Shown here: positions 23,601 to 33,175 of the stretch, one piece after another
How positions within the stretch are numbered: position 1 is the first letter of the stretch
How the letters are laid out: every line of letters starts with the position of its first letter
Assembly (NCBI GenBank): GCA_029975745.1
Contig: JARKOL010000371.1
Span: forward strand, 1 to 34,747
DNA: 34,747 nucleotides
DNA from: Myxococcota bacterium
Lineage (GTDB): Bacteria; Myxococcota_A; UBA9042; DTJE01
Reading direction: 5' to 3'
The notes under the pieces: model-generated
Database searches by the model: none
What the model saw: only the letters and a program-made list of their open reading frames with translations
What the model was told of the DNA's origin: nothing
Position numbers and translations under genes: made by a program

Positions 23601-25950
23601 CAACCACAACTACTGCTTCGCGGACTTCAGTGACGAGGGCATGATCGGCGGCGTCAAGTCCTGGGCCTGCATCGGCGACGACCCTCGGCCGCGCTGCACC
23701 CGGGACAACTTCGACCCGTTGGACGTCTCGACGTACTACCAGAACAAGTGCTGCATCGACGACGGCCCGCTGCTGGCCGAGGCCATCCTGATGCGGTTCT
23801 ACACCGCGGTCGTCGAGCACGAGGTGGGCCACACGGTCGGCCTGCGCCACAACTTCGCCGCATCGACCGACGTGTTCAACTACTTCGACGGCTACTACGA
23901 CATCCGCGCCAAGGAACCGATCCCCTGCACCATCGACAGCGAGTGCGAGCAGGTCTTCGGCCAGTACTGCGACGGCGGCTACTGCCACCAGCGCAAGGCC
24001 ACCACGTGCAGCAAGGCGGCGGACTGCGGCTACATCCTGGGCAGCGGCTCGGTCGAGTACTACGACACCTTCGACTGCGTCTCCGGCCAGTGCGTCGAAC
24101 TGACCCGCTGCGGCCTGCAGGGCCAGTGCCCCGAGGGCATGGTCTGCAACGGCGCGGACCGGAACTGCTACGAGAACGTCGGCGGCACGATGACGCGGAA
24201 GGAAACGCCGGTCGCCGGCGGCAGCGACACGCTGGTCCGCCAGATGATCCCGCGCGGCCCGCTGAACGCGAACGAGATCGACAAGAACCGTGTCATCTAC
24301 CAGTACTCGTCCATCATGGACTACGGCCAGCGCTGGAACAGCGACATCCTGGAACTGGGCAAGTACGACACGGCGGCCATCCGGTTCGGGTACGGCATGA
24401 TCGTCGATGTCTACCAGAACACGCGCAAGCTGCAGGACAGCATCCACCAGTACGCCCAGGCCTACGGGTACACGTCCGACACCCAGACCTCGGACAATCT
24501 GGACACATCCTATTGGAACTGGGGCATCTACTTCTCGCAGTTGTACTACCTGAACAACTACATCGGCATCGAAGCCAACCGGACCGACGGCGGCTTCGCG
24601 CGCAATCGTGCCGCCGTCCCGTACAACCAGCTCCGCCTCGAGCAGGAGATGGTGAACAACTACTACCGCCAGTTGACCGAGTACAGCCGCGTCATGGTCC
24701 CGTACAAGTTCAGCGGCGACGAGTACAACGGCAACGTCGGCGTGTACACGTGGGACACGGGCATGGACCCGCTGGAAATCGTCCACAACTTCGGCATCTC
24801 GCTGAAGGACTACTACCTGATGGACGCCTTCAAGCGGGACCGCTACGGCTTCGGCCTGAACGCGAATCCGTATTCCTACATGTCCCGCCTGCAGAGCCGC
24901 TACATGGACGCGATGCGCGGCTCGGCGATGTACTACGCCCTGTTCGCCCACATCCTGAAGAACTACGGATGGCGGGCCATCTGGGCCAACGCCCGCATGA
25001 TGGGCTGGGGCCTGCGCCGCGCCTCCGAGACGGGCTTCGAGATCCTGGCGAACAGCCTGTCGTCCCCGGCACCGGGCTCGTACAAGCTGGACCCGGGCAC
25101 CCAGATGTTCCGGAACATCAGCTACGATACCGGCGCGCTCGGTTCGGAACTGGACATCGGACTGGGACTGGGCAAGTACCCCTACACGCGCTTCTCGGAA
25201 CAATCCGGCTACTTCTACTGGAAGCACGCGGCGTCCATCGGGTCCTTCTGGGAAAAGATGGCGGCGATGATGACCCTGACCGACTCGACCGTGTACTTCA
25301 CGACGAACTACGTCGGCGAGCAGTTGAACATCGGCGTCGGCACGTCCATCGGCTTCAACACGATGTACCCGCGGCAGCTCACCGAGGTCTTCGGCGGCAT
25401 GGTCGCCGGCGACTCCGGCCACTTCGCGTGGGATGGCGACGGAACGAAGGCCGCGCCGCGCAAGTACTTCGACGAGTTCAACATGGATGCCTACACGGTC
25501 ACGCCTTCCCCGTACCTGACCCAGTTGACGACGAAGCCGACCCGGACGGTCGAGCCGTCGATCGACAACATCACGATGAAGGCCTACCTGATGCTGTTCG
25601 GCATGGCGTACCTGCCGGCGTCCTTCGACCCGTCGTTCCTGGACTCGTTTGCCATCTGCGTCGTCGGCAGCGGCAACTGCTCGGACATCGGACCGAACTC
25701 GGGCATCGTCCCCGAGTTCTTCACCGACCCCTTCGGCGGCAAGACCTACCGGGTGTGGGCGCCGACGTACCGGACGGACTGGTACTCGCCCAACGTGGCC
25801 CTGGTCCGCAAGGCCCAGGCGCAGTTGGCGGCGTGGGAAGCGGCCACCGACGACGCCAAGATCGCGGCCGAGATGGCGCTGCGCGAGTCGGTCGAGGTGC
25901 TGGACCTGATGCGCGGGCTGTACGAAGTCTACAGCGCGATGCGGATCTAG
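20608..25950 (+). CDS. Giant metzincin-type zinc metalloprotease lipoprotein (A)
   Basis: 1780 residues. ATG follows TTTGGAGGTTACAG. Lipobox GMAAC (Cys20), then DVGTIDRTQND, a start shared with the next gene. The zinc site HEVGHTVGLRH is at 1071-1081 (ligands H1071, H1075, H1081; general base E1072). The Met-turn SSIMDYG has Met1237. This is the metzincin pattern of the large DUF4953/DUF5117-type zinc-dependent metalloproteases. The sequence N-terminal to the zinc site includes SHFDVMRQYN, NVIVEDTSDRRWW and NYEPLRFHN, which align with the paralogue. Two insertions are absent from the paralogue: a DUF4397-like pair (about 512-640) and a Cys-rich block (1107-1187) between the zinc site and the Met-turn, which puts about 155 residues between H1081 and Met1237. 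Probably surface-exposed; substrate unknown. Confidence 0.88.
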   Translation: MKARWHLWGLALALVGMAACATDVGTIDRTQNDKLEKKMFAGLWYLAQTVIDIPQSGAFSFVGETNLGATGKVVFDIQEDKLIVYPVSEYIEDSENKWHVERLRKYWDDACLTRESEDPAYNCIDGKDNLGTPSRVCCYIEQYVGQPVAIFAIQSHFDVMRQYNAQTGEQTNVIVEDTSDRRWWQRKYMRVNWARNQISDYTFMARMIDQTPVDYYVQEFEGETGNPDAPTFTSNYMDVVTKVYGLPTSTGSCDIYGVSYGDCAPAIVKFRTAFRKVDPDQNYEPLRFHNESEQYLFGYFLTERNAYDEDWGLTESGKVSYINRWNLWANSFAEQEVVGLDGKPKPCFKDWRNTGCDTRNIEGSKEFCKADEWYTHGTCVLRTPLPYTERGLRPVVFTVSPDLPELLWPATMRMADQWSKAFKDTVAWLYFWEEKGEILGQTQVRDCETNADCAGHALVDATFELDRVDGDNLPKNASGRVLWASMAKTLIALPGQGVTMPDWRMPDGMAARCAVRLVNVTGNQNLDLTVAGVPVMSDVPALTGDSFNPDFPAHALVDAGLNVTFEVPGIGTANADCPANHVVTVVATGNAVYTATTSKAAATISGLRVINATGTALDVSINGGLRFGNLQPGANTGYMEIGGGGNGTNLPSDFMPQRLVATPAGTRGDLTCYRSDQIAKCVGYGHSLSEQDWQRFEEIQATLPEMFVLCRNSYTPKNDQTGALNDDLWQSRMYAPWTAIKNATQQQLDELPLLNPCVDLLFAADKMTPAEKLAQAQSMKKIGDARYSSVNWVSEAQFSSPLGYGPSSADPDSGQIFWATANIYGAFMYYYANLYRDLFDLISGKLSTSDYVLGENVREWVAGKGAGSREAALQTETVDSMISMPDTSAELRAAMQYQVDPAIARTEMGRPVSHMDMINVIRDKGLARQLQGTLPALSTGRGKARLNAVRGTTIEHLLQNTEVQMAADAGHVHSHSPLDWATLQDLNQKERERQQFLSNHNYCFADFSDEGMIGGVKSWACIGDDPRPRCTRDNFDPLDVSTYYQNKCCIDDGPLLAEAILMRFYTAVVEHEVGHTVGLRHNFAASTDVFNYFDGYYDIRAKEPIPCTIDSECEQVFGQYCDGGYCHQRKATTCSKAADCGYILGSGSVEYYDTFDCVSGQCVELTRCGLQGQCPEGMVCNGADRNCYENVGGTMTRKETPVAGGSDTLVRQMIPRGPLNANEIDKNRVIYQYSSIMDYGQRWNSDILELGKYDTAAIRFGYGMIVDVYQNTRKLQDSIHQYAQAYGYTSDTQTSDNLDTSYWNWGIYFSQLYYLNNYIGIEANRTDGGFARNRAAVPYNQLRLEQEMVNNYYRQLTEYSRVMVPYKFSGDEYNGNVGVYTWDTGMDPLEIVHNFGISLKDYYLMDAFKRDRYGFGLNANPYSYMSRLQSRYMDAMRGSAMYYALFAHILKNYGWRAIWANARMMGWGLRRASETGFEILANSLSSPAPGSYKLDPGTQMFRNISYDTGALGSELDIGLGLGKYPYTRFSEQSGYFYWKHAASIGSFWEKMAAMMTLTDSTVYFTTNYVGEQLNIGVGTSIGFNTMYPRQLTEVFGGMVAGDSGHFAWDGDGTKAAPRKYFDEFNMDAYTVTPSPYLTQLTTKPTRTVEPSIDNITMKAYLMLFGMAYLPASFDPSFLDSFAICVVGSGNCSDIGPNSGIVPEFFTDPFGGKTYRVWAPTYRTDWYSPNVALVRKAQAQLAAWEAATDDAKIAAEMALRESVEVLDLMRGLYEVYSAMRI

Positions 25951-26019
25951 GCAGGGAGGCAGACCATGAAGCAGCGTAACGACAACATGGCTCCTCGCCC
26001 GGCGAACGGAGGTACGTTC

Positions 26020-29000
26020 ATGAGTCATTCCGTCAAGGCCGTCCTGCCTGCCGCGCTGGTCGCCCTTCTGGTCGCGTCCTGCGCCCAGGACCTGGGGACG
26101 ATCGACCGCGTCCAGCAGAACGTGGTGTCCAAGCAGGATCTGTTGTTCCACCCGGACGGCACCCGCAAGGAGTGGTACGTCCAGGTCACCACCGTCGATG
26201 CCCCGTACGCCTCGGCGTACAGCTTCATTGGGGAGCAGGGCCCGATGGAGCGGGGCGTGTTCGAGATCCAGGAAAGCGTCCTGTACTTCTACCGGTCCTA
26301 CTCGTTCGCCGAGAACGAGTGGAGCGGAAACCCGCGGCGCGACGTCGATCGCCCCCTGACGAACCGGGACGGCACGCCGTACCTGATCAACGGCCAGGAG
26401 GTCTGGACCTCGAAGAACGCGCCCCTGCTGGCGTACCCGATCGCCGCGCACCTGGACATCATCTGGGAGTACAACCCCAACACCGGCGAAAAGACGAACG
26501 TCCGGGTCGAGAACTCGTCGGACCGGATGTGGTATGAACGCGAATACGTCCGGGTCAAGTGGGGGGCCAACATGATGGCATCCTGGACCGGCGTCGCGTT
26601 TGGCCTCAGGCTCACGGGCGATCCGAGCGGTAGTCTGACCCTCCCCACGGTGTTCCACGACGACGCATCGCACCCGGAGATCGCGCCGCGTCTGACCCCG
26701 GACTCGGGATACATGGACTTCGTCAACGACTGGAATTTCAACGCTAAGACCGAGGAGCTGGAAGGCTACGGAACCGTCCCGTTGTGCTGGTTCTACGCCT
26801 GGTACTCGGGTGGTGTGTACGAGTGCGTGTCCGAGCGTATTCGAGTGCGATCGTCCTTCCTGACCGTCGATATCGAGCGCGAGGCGGGCTACGAGCCGCT
26901 GCACTACGACGACTTCGAGATGAACCGGTTCGGGTATTTCCGGGTCGAGCGGCTGTCCTGGGACCCCGAGTACGGCTTCACCTACGACGGCGTGCGGCGT
27001 CTGGCCAACCGTCACGACATCTGGAAGAAGGATGCCGACGGCAAGATCATCGGCGTCATTCCCGTCCTGTACTACATGAACCCGGGCTACCCGAACGACC
27101 TGGTCGAGGAGGCCGTGGGCGTGGGCCTGGAATGGAGCCGCGCCTTCGACGCCACGGTCCGTGCCGCCACCGGCAAGAATCCCATCGACCTCCCCGCGTA
27201 CCACCGCACCGGCGAGCCGATGCTGCGCGCGGACGGCACCCCGGTGTCCGTGCAGCACATGTTCATCGTCTGCGAAAACAATCGCGACGACGTCAACGCC
27301 CGCGACGGCATCACCGCCGAGACGGACGAGGCGATCTGCGGATCGCTGGACGAGGTCAAGCCGCTGGGCGACCTGCGCTACAGCTTCCTGGCGGCGATTA
27401 CCGCGCCGATGAATTACGGTCTGTTGGGCTTTGGTCCGCCGTCGCCGGATCCCCTGTCCGGCCGGATCGTCAAGGCCGCCGCGAACAACTACGTGGCCGC
27501 GATGCGCGAGGGCGCCCGGCGCGCGTTGGACCGGATCGAACTGCTGGCCGGCGTCAAGTCATTCCGCGAGGTCGCGGACGGCACCTACATCGCCCAGGAC
27601 GTGCGCAACGACCGGCTGCAGCGTTCGAGCTACTTCAAGAAGGGCTACACCCAGGCCGAGGCGGCCGCCCTTGCCGCCAAACTGGTGGTGCCCGAGGTCC
27701 AGTCCGCCCTGACCGGCGGCGCCGTCCAGAAGACCGACCAGAACCCCACCGCGGCGCGCATGGGTCTGCTGGCCGCCAACCCGGACATCGAGGCGATGCT
27801 GGTGTCCGATGATGTTCGCCTGATGTTCAGGGATCCGCGTCTGGGCATGGCCACCGACGGTTCCATGAGAGGGCCGGCAGGGGCCTATGCCCTGAGGAAC
27901 TGGGCGAACTCGCAAGGCGTCCAGAAGCGAATCCAGGCTATGATCGAGCAAACCCGCAGCGGGCTGGACATGGCGGAGTACTTTGACGGCGCGATCCTCC
28001 GCCTGGCCGACGAGTACAAGGCACGCTTCGACCAGGCGATCTGCTCGGGCCTGGAGGGCGCGGCGAACACGGCCTTCGATTTCAGCGTGTTCGACGAGTC
28101 CAACCCCTGCACGACATCGGCGCTGGTCCTGCAGTTGCGCAAGGCGTTCGCCTACTACAACCAGTTGAGCCCCTACGGCTACGAACGCACGTTCATTCCG
28201 ACCCCGCTGGAGATGGAGACCTTCGAGCCCATCCTGGTGGAGTCGCAGAAGGCGATGAACCAGATCCTGGAGAACCTGCGCGCCCAGTTCGCCCAGGAGT
28301 TGTACAAGCGGATCTTCTGGGGCATCGCAATCCACGAGGTCGGCCACACGCTCGGCCTGCGCCACAACTTCGAGGCATCGACCGATGCCCTGAACTTCCC
28401 GAAGGCATACTGGAACATGCGCGTGTCCAAGACGGGCGACACGTACATGCCCGTGGGCCTGTGGGGCGAGACGCCCAGCCAGGTCGCGGCCGGCCTGCGC
28501 GAGTACCAGTACTCGTCGGTCATGGACTACTACGGCAAGTTCAACATGCCGTGGCTGGGGCTGGGCCTGTACGACATCGCCGCCGTCAAGTACGCCTACG
28601 CCCGCACCGTCGAGGTGTTCCAGACGAACCCGGACCGCTCCAGGTTCGCGGCCTACCTGGACATCGACCCCTCGGTGGGCGAGCCGGGCAACGTGTCCGT
28701 GTTCAAGGAGCGCGGCGAGGACTTCGGGCTGGCGCTGCGCCGCGTTCACGCGACCAACTACCCGAACTTCTGGGGGGACATCGACCCGATGTACCAGCGC
28801 CGGGACGTGCCCGTCGCCCAGGTGATCGGCGCCAAGTGCTCGACCGAGGGCGCCTCGTGCGCGGACGGTCAGGTCTGCAAGCGCTTCTACGAAGGGCTGC
28901 GCTGTTCGCCCCAGGACGTGACCATGGTCCCGTACCGCTTCGGCGGCGACGAGATGGCCTTCAGGCTGCCGACGGTCGGCGTGTGGGACGAGGGCGTCGA

Positions 29001-30387
29001 TTCGTTCGAGATCGTCAACAACCTGACGGAACTGTACGAGAACAACTGGGTGTTCGCGGGGTACTGGCACCAGGACCCGACCTACTGGCCCACGAACTAC
29101 GCCAATTCGGTCCAGATGAACTTCTACCAGATGCGCAACCACTTCCAGTGGTGGGCCATCAACTACTCGATCTACAACAAGAACGACTACTGGAAGAACC
29201 GCTTCGGCAAGCGCTGGGAAGAGGATCTGAACGGCGGTCTGCCCGGCGCCATGGCCGCCTACCAGTCGTTCAACACGATGGCCAGCGCCTTCGGTCGGCC
29301 CGAGCCGAACAACTACGGCTACAACTGGATGACCCGGCGCTACGAGCCGGTCGATCAAGTCAACCGGAACAACTACACCACCCAGTTCATGCTGATGGAA
29401 GAGGAAGGCGCACGCCCCATCTACTCGAACTGGGACTACTCGGGCTACCAGCCGGTCGTCACCTCCTCGGGCTCGATCTACGAGCGCCTGGCCGCCTTCG
29501 AGATGCTTGCGGACCCGGAGTCGCGCTTCCTGGCCCAGGACGCCCAGGCGGATTCCCGCAAGTTCCTGGTCAACTACGCGTCGGTCTTCCGCAACGAGAT
29601 TCGCGAGATGTTCGGCGGCCTGATGGCGAACAACTCCGAGAAGTACGGCTGGTGCGTGCTGGTCCACCCGGTCAGCAACCAGCCCATCGCGTTCGCGGAT
29701 CGGGACTTCGTGGGCATGGGCTACACGGGTCAGGACTGCGGCAACAGCTACCGGGGCTGCTTCACGATGAACGGCGTGGTCCCCGATCGGCTGGTTCGCA
29801 CCTTCGGGTTCAACGACGACAGCGCGTCCTGCCCTGCCGGCCAGCAACTGGTCAACATCGGCGGCATCTCGCTGGAGCCCGAGCCGCTGTACACGTTCCC
29901 GACCACGCGCTTCCGCATCCCCATGCTGGCGGCCTACTACGGCATGGCGCTGCTGGTGGACAACTTCGACCGCTCGTTCATGGACTCGACGCGCCTGTGG
30001 ATCGCCGGCGACAAGTACCAGATCACCCCGCCGCCCGGCGCCGAGATCGCCACGTGCGAGGACATGTTCTCGGGTCGGGTCTACACGACGTACCGGATGC
30101 CCGATGGCGCCTACTACCCCGCGTACGATCTGGTCACGCAGTGCGACTTCCTGTTCAGCTGCTATGACCCGACGCGCAACGGCAGCCTGTCCACCGAGGA
30201 CCAGAACGAGTGCAAGTCGTACGCCCGCGGCCAGAAGGCGGTCAAGGATCTGACGCTGGACGACCTGCGCAGCGACTACCTGTTCCACCCGCTGCAGTTC
30301 CTGGTGGGCAAGCTGGAGCTGATCCGGGCCATGCACGCGACCTTCGAGTGGGGCACCTCGACCTACTCGTACGAGGAAGGCAACTAG
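26020..30387 (+). CDS. Giant metzincin-type zinc metalloprotease lipoprotein (B)
   Basis: 1455 residues. The ATG at 26020 follows GGAGG with 7-nt spacing and begins the signal directly. An in-frame ATG at 25966 also has GGGAGG and would add 18 residues. Lipobox LVASC (Cys21), then QDLGTIDRVQQN as in paralogue A. Zinc site HEVGHTLGLRH at 772-782 (H772, E773, H776, H782) and Met-turn SSVMDYYG with Met835, only 53 residues further, as in ordinary members of the family. Shared stretches with A include NTGEKTNVRVENSSDRMWYE, GYEPLHY and VPYRFGGDE. It lacks A's two insertions but has a small Cys-rich block at 940-962. It lies 69 bp after A, so the two are probably one operon. Likely tethered to the outer membrane; substrate unknown. 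Confidence 0.88.
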   Translation: MSHSVKAVLPAALVALLVASCAQDLGTIDRVQQNVVSKQDLLFHPDGTRKEWYVQVTTVDAPYASAYSFIGEQGPMERGVFEIQESVLYFYRSYSFAENEWSGNPRRDVDRPLTNRDGTPYLINGQEVWTSKNAPLLAYPIAAHLDIIWEYNPNTGEKTNVRVENSSDRMWYEREYVRVKWGANMMASWTGVAFGLRLTGDPSGSLTLPTVFHDDASHPEIAPRLTPDSGYMDFVNDWNFNAKTEELEGYGTVPLCWFYAWYSGGVYECVSERIRVRSSFLTVDIEREAGYEPLHYDDFEMNRFGYFRVERLSWDPEYGFTYDGVRRLANRHDIWKKDADGKIIGVIPVLYYMNPGYPNDLVEEAVGVGLEWSRAFDATVRAATGKNPIDLPAYHRTGEPMLRADGTPVSVQHMFIVCENNRDDVNARDGITAETDEAICGSLDEVKPLGDLRYSFLAAITAPMNYGLLGFGPPSPDPLSGRIVKAAANNYVAAMREGARRALDRIELLAGVKSFREVADGTYIAQDVRNDRLQRSSYFKKGYTQAEAAALAAKLVVPEVQSALTGGAVQKTDQNPTAARMGLLAANPDIEAMLVSDDVRLMFRDPRLGMATDGSMRGPAGAYALRNWANSQGVQKRIQAMIEQTRSGLDMAEYFDGAILRLADEYKARFDQAICSGLEGAANTAFDFSVFDESNPCTTSALVLQLRKAFAYYNQLSPYGYERTFIPTPLEMETFEPILVESQKAMNQILENLRAQFAQELYKRIFWGIAIHEVGHTLGLRHNFEASTDALNFPKAYWNMRVSKTGDTYMPVGLWGETPSQVAAGLREYQYSSVMDYYGKFNMPWLGLGLYDIAAVKYAYARTVEVFQTNPDRSRFAAYLDIDPSVGEPGNVSVFKERGEDFGLALRRVHATNYPNFWGDIDPMYQRRDVPVAQVIGAKCSTEGASCADGQVCKRFYEGLRCSPQDVTMVPYRFGGDEMAFRLPTVGVWDEGVDSFEIVNNLTELYENNWVFAGYWHQDPTYWPTNYANSVQMNFYQMRNHFQWWAINYSIYNKNDYWKNRFGKRWEEDLNGGLPGAMAAYQSFNTMASAFGRPEPNNYGYNWMTRRYEPVDQVNRNNYTTQFMLMEEEGARPIYSNWDYSGYQPVVTSSGSIYERLAAFEMLADPESRFLAQDAQADSRKFLVNYASVFRNEIREMFGGLMANNSEKYGWCVLVHPVSNQPIAFADRDFVGMGYTGQDCGNSYRGCFTMNGVVPDRLVRTFGFNDDSASCPAGQQLVNIGGISLEPEPLYTFPTTRFRIPMLAAYYGMALLVDNFDRSFMDSTRLWIAGDKYQITPPPGAEIATCEDMFSGRVYTTYRMPDGAYYPAYDLVTQCDFLFSCYDPTRNGSLSTEDQNECKSYARGQKAVKDLTLDDLRSDYLFHPLQFLVGKLELIRAMHATFEWGTSTYSYEEGN

Positions 30388-30467
30388 CCCCGTTCGCGCC
30401 GCCCCATCGCCGCCGACAACCGTTCCCCCTCAGCCCGAATTCGTGGACATGGGCTCATCGCGCTTCC

Positions 30468-30497
30468 TTGACACTCCAGGGCCGACTGGGTTCTACT
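30468..30497 (+). promoter_or_regulatory. Sigma70-like promoter of the DUF4398/OmpA pair
   Basis: TTGACA (30468-30473, perfect), an 18-bp spacer, and TCTACT (30492-30497), 29 bp upstream of the ATG at 30526. The downstream lipoproteins may therefore be transcribed apart from the protease genes. Confidence 0.5.
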
Positions 30498-30525
30498 TGC
30501 CGGAGGGTTTCGAGAGGCCTGCCTG

Positions 30526-30902
30526 ATGCGATGGCTCCTGGCGAGCCTGGCGGTCGCGGCGTCGTGCCTTGCCGCCGGTTGTGGCCCGGTGCAGACGACC
30601 CGCACCCTGTCCCGCGCCGACCGCGAGATTTCCGCCGCCCGGGCGGAGCGCGCCGACGAGGCGTCGCCCAACGAGTTTGAATCCGCGCTTCTGTACCTGG
30701 ATCAGTCCCGCGCGCGCGAAGGCCACGGGGACTTCGAGGCGGCCCTGGCCTACGCGCGCAAGGCGGTCCAGTTCGCCGTCGAGGCGCGGGTCCGTGCCGA
30801 CGACAACCGGCTGCTGGAGGCGGGCCGGGAACGGCTTCGAAAGACCCTCGAGACCCAGGCCCCCAGGGACACCCCGGCGCCTGGCGACAAGGGGGAACCG
30901 CG

Positions 30903-30906
<4 letters not shown>
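30526..30906 (+). CDS. DUF4398-family lipoprotein
   Basis: 126 residues. Lipobox LAAGC (Cys19). The mature part is a pair of amphipathic helices with the DUF4398 pattern: TLSRADREISAARAERADEASPNE, then LLYLDQSRAREGHGDFEAALAYARKAVQFA, rich in Ala, Glu and Arg. The tail is Pro/Gly/Lys-rich. DUF4398 lipoproteins often sit beside OmpA-family proteins and are thought to be periplasmic, but their role is not established. The ATG lies about 25 nt after a GGAGGG (30502-30507), with no closer ribosome site, so the start is slightly uncertain. Its stop overlaps the start of the next gene (ATGA), indicating translational coupling. Confidence 0.82.
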
Positions 30907-31919
<1,013 letters not shown>

Positions 31920-31938
31920 TCCCTGGCTGAGGAGTCCG

Positions 31939-33150
31939 ATGCGACTGACCCAACGAACCATCCTGCTGGGCGTCTGCGGCGGTATCGCGGCGTACAAGTC
32001 GGCGCTTCTGGCCAGGGCATTGATCCGGGCCGGCGGGTCGGTGCGCGTGGCGATGACCGCCTCGGCGCAACGGTTCATCACGCCGCTGACGTTCGAGGCA
32101 CTGACCGAGCAGGCCTGCCTGACCGACGAGGATCTGTTCCACACGGGCGGCGGCGTTTCGCACGTCGAGATCGCGCGCACCAGCGACCTGATCCTGATCG
32201 CGCCGGCCACGGCCACCACGCTGGCGCGCCTGGCGGGCGGATTCGCCGACAACCTCCTGAGCGCGGTGGTGCTGGCGTCCAGGGCGCCGGTTCTGGTCGT
32301 GCCCTCGATGCACACGGCCATGTGGGAGAGCCTGCCGGTCCAGCGGAACCTGGGACTGCTTGACCCCGACCGCTACCGCATGCTGCTGCCCGAGTCGGGC
32401 GCCCTGGCATCCGGGGACAGCGGACCGGGGCGTTTTCCCGAGGTCGATGACATCGTGGATGCGGCGACCGCCGCGCTGGCGCCCCAGGACCTGGCGGGAC
32501 GATCGGTGGTCGTTACCGCCGGGCCGACCCGGGAGCCACTGGATCCCGTCCGCGTGCTGACGAACCCGTCCTCGGGACGCATGGGAATCGAACTGGCCCG
32601 CGCCGCCCAGATCCGGGGAGCGCGCGTTCACCTGATCCTGGGACCGACCCACCTGGCGCCGCCGCGGCCGCTGGCCCCGGACCGGATGGTCGTCACCCGG
32701 GTCGTCACCACGGACGACATGCTGCGCGCCACGCGCGCCGCAATCGCCGACGCCGACACCCTGATCATGGCGGCCGCCCCGGCGGACGAGCGCCCGGCGA
32801 GCCCCGTGGCGTCCAAGATCCGCAAGGAGGCGTTGCCCGCGACGCTGGCCATGGAACACACCCCGGACATCCTGAAGACGCTGCGCCCCGAGCTGGCCGG
32901 CAGGGTGGTCGTGGGATTCGCCGCCGAGACGACGGACATCGAGACGTCCGGCCGTCGCAAGCTGGAATCCAAGGGCCTGGACCTGCTGTTCGCCAACCCG
33001 GTGGATGGAGGCCGAGGCTTCGGCGCCGAAACGAACCAGGGGGTTCTGTTGGCGCGCGACGGCTCGCGATTGGACGTGCCGCCACAGTCGAAGTCGGCCC
33101 TGGCGGACCTGATCCTGGAGCGGGTGGCGCGTCTGCCCGCGGACCGTTGA
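31939..33150 (+). CDS. coaBC: Bifunctional CoaBC (phosphopantothenoylcysteine synthetase/decarboxylase)
   Basis: 403 residues. Joins phosphopantothenate and cysteine (CTP-dependent), then decarboxylates the product to phosphopantetheine, in coenzyme A synthesis, cytoplasmic. FMN-dependent decarboxylase domain about 1-180: GVCGGIAAYKS at 11-21, SHVEIAR with His75, PSMHTAMW at 122-129, and a flap ESGALASGDSGPGR at 152-165. Ligase domain about 187-403: TAGPTREPLDPVR, VLTNPSSGRMG (Asn209), FAAETTDIE, and SKIRKE for the KxK-type loop. Compared with the E. coli enzyme, the motif Asn125 is His and the flap Cys158 is Ser. To my recollection actinobacterial CoaBC carry similar changes, so activity is likely retained. 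ATG follows TGAGGAG. Confidence 0.93.
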   Translation: MRLTQRTILLGVCGGIAAYKSALLARALIRAGGSVRVAMTASAQRFITPLTFEALTEQACLTDEDLFHTGGGVSHVEIARTSDLILIAPATATTLARLAGGFADNLLSAVVLASRAPVLVVPSMHTAMWESLPVQRNLGLLDPDRYRMLLPESGALASGDSGPGRFPEVDDIVDAATAALAPQDLAGRSVVVTAGPTREPLDPVRVLTNPSSGRMGIELARAAQIRGARVHLILGPTHLAPPRPLAPDRMVVTRVVTTDDMLRATRAAIADADTLIMAAAPADERPASPVASKIRKEALPATLAMEHTPDILKTLRPELAGRVVVGFAAETTDIETSGRRKLESKGLDLLFANPVDGGRGFGAETNQGVLLARDGSRLDVPPQSKSALADLILERVARLPADR

Positions 33151-33175
33151 CCCCACGCAACCCTCTGGGAGCCGA

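Noticed and set aside
20806-27258. A stop-free minus-strand frame of over 6 kb antisense to both protease genes
   Set aside because: It is His/Arg/Asp/Val-rich low-quality sequence with no domain. It spans the gap between two real genes and exists because GC-biased codons rarely produce stops in that antisense frame. The plus strand has the zinc sites, signals and ribosome sites.
27559-30336. A second long antisense frame over protease B
   Set aside because: Same composition artefact; no start signal, no recognisable motif, and fully overlapped by a gene with a clear active site.
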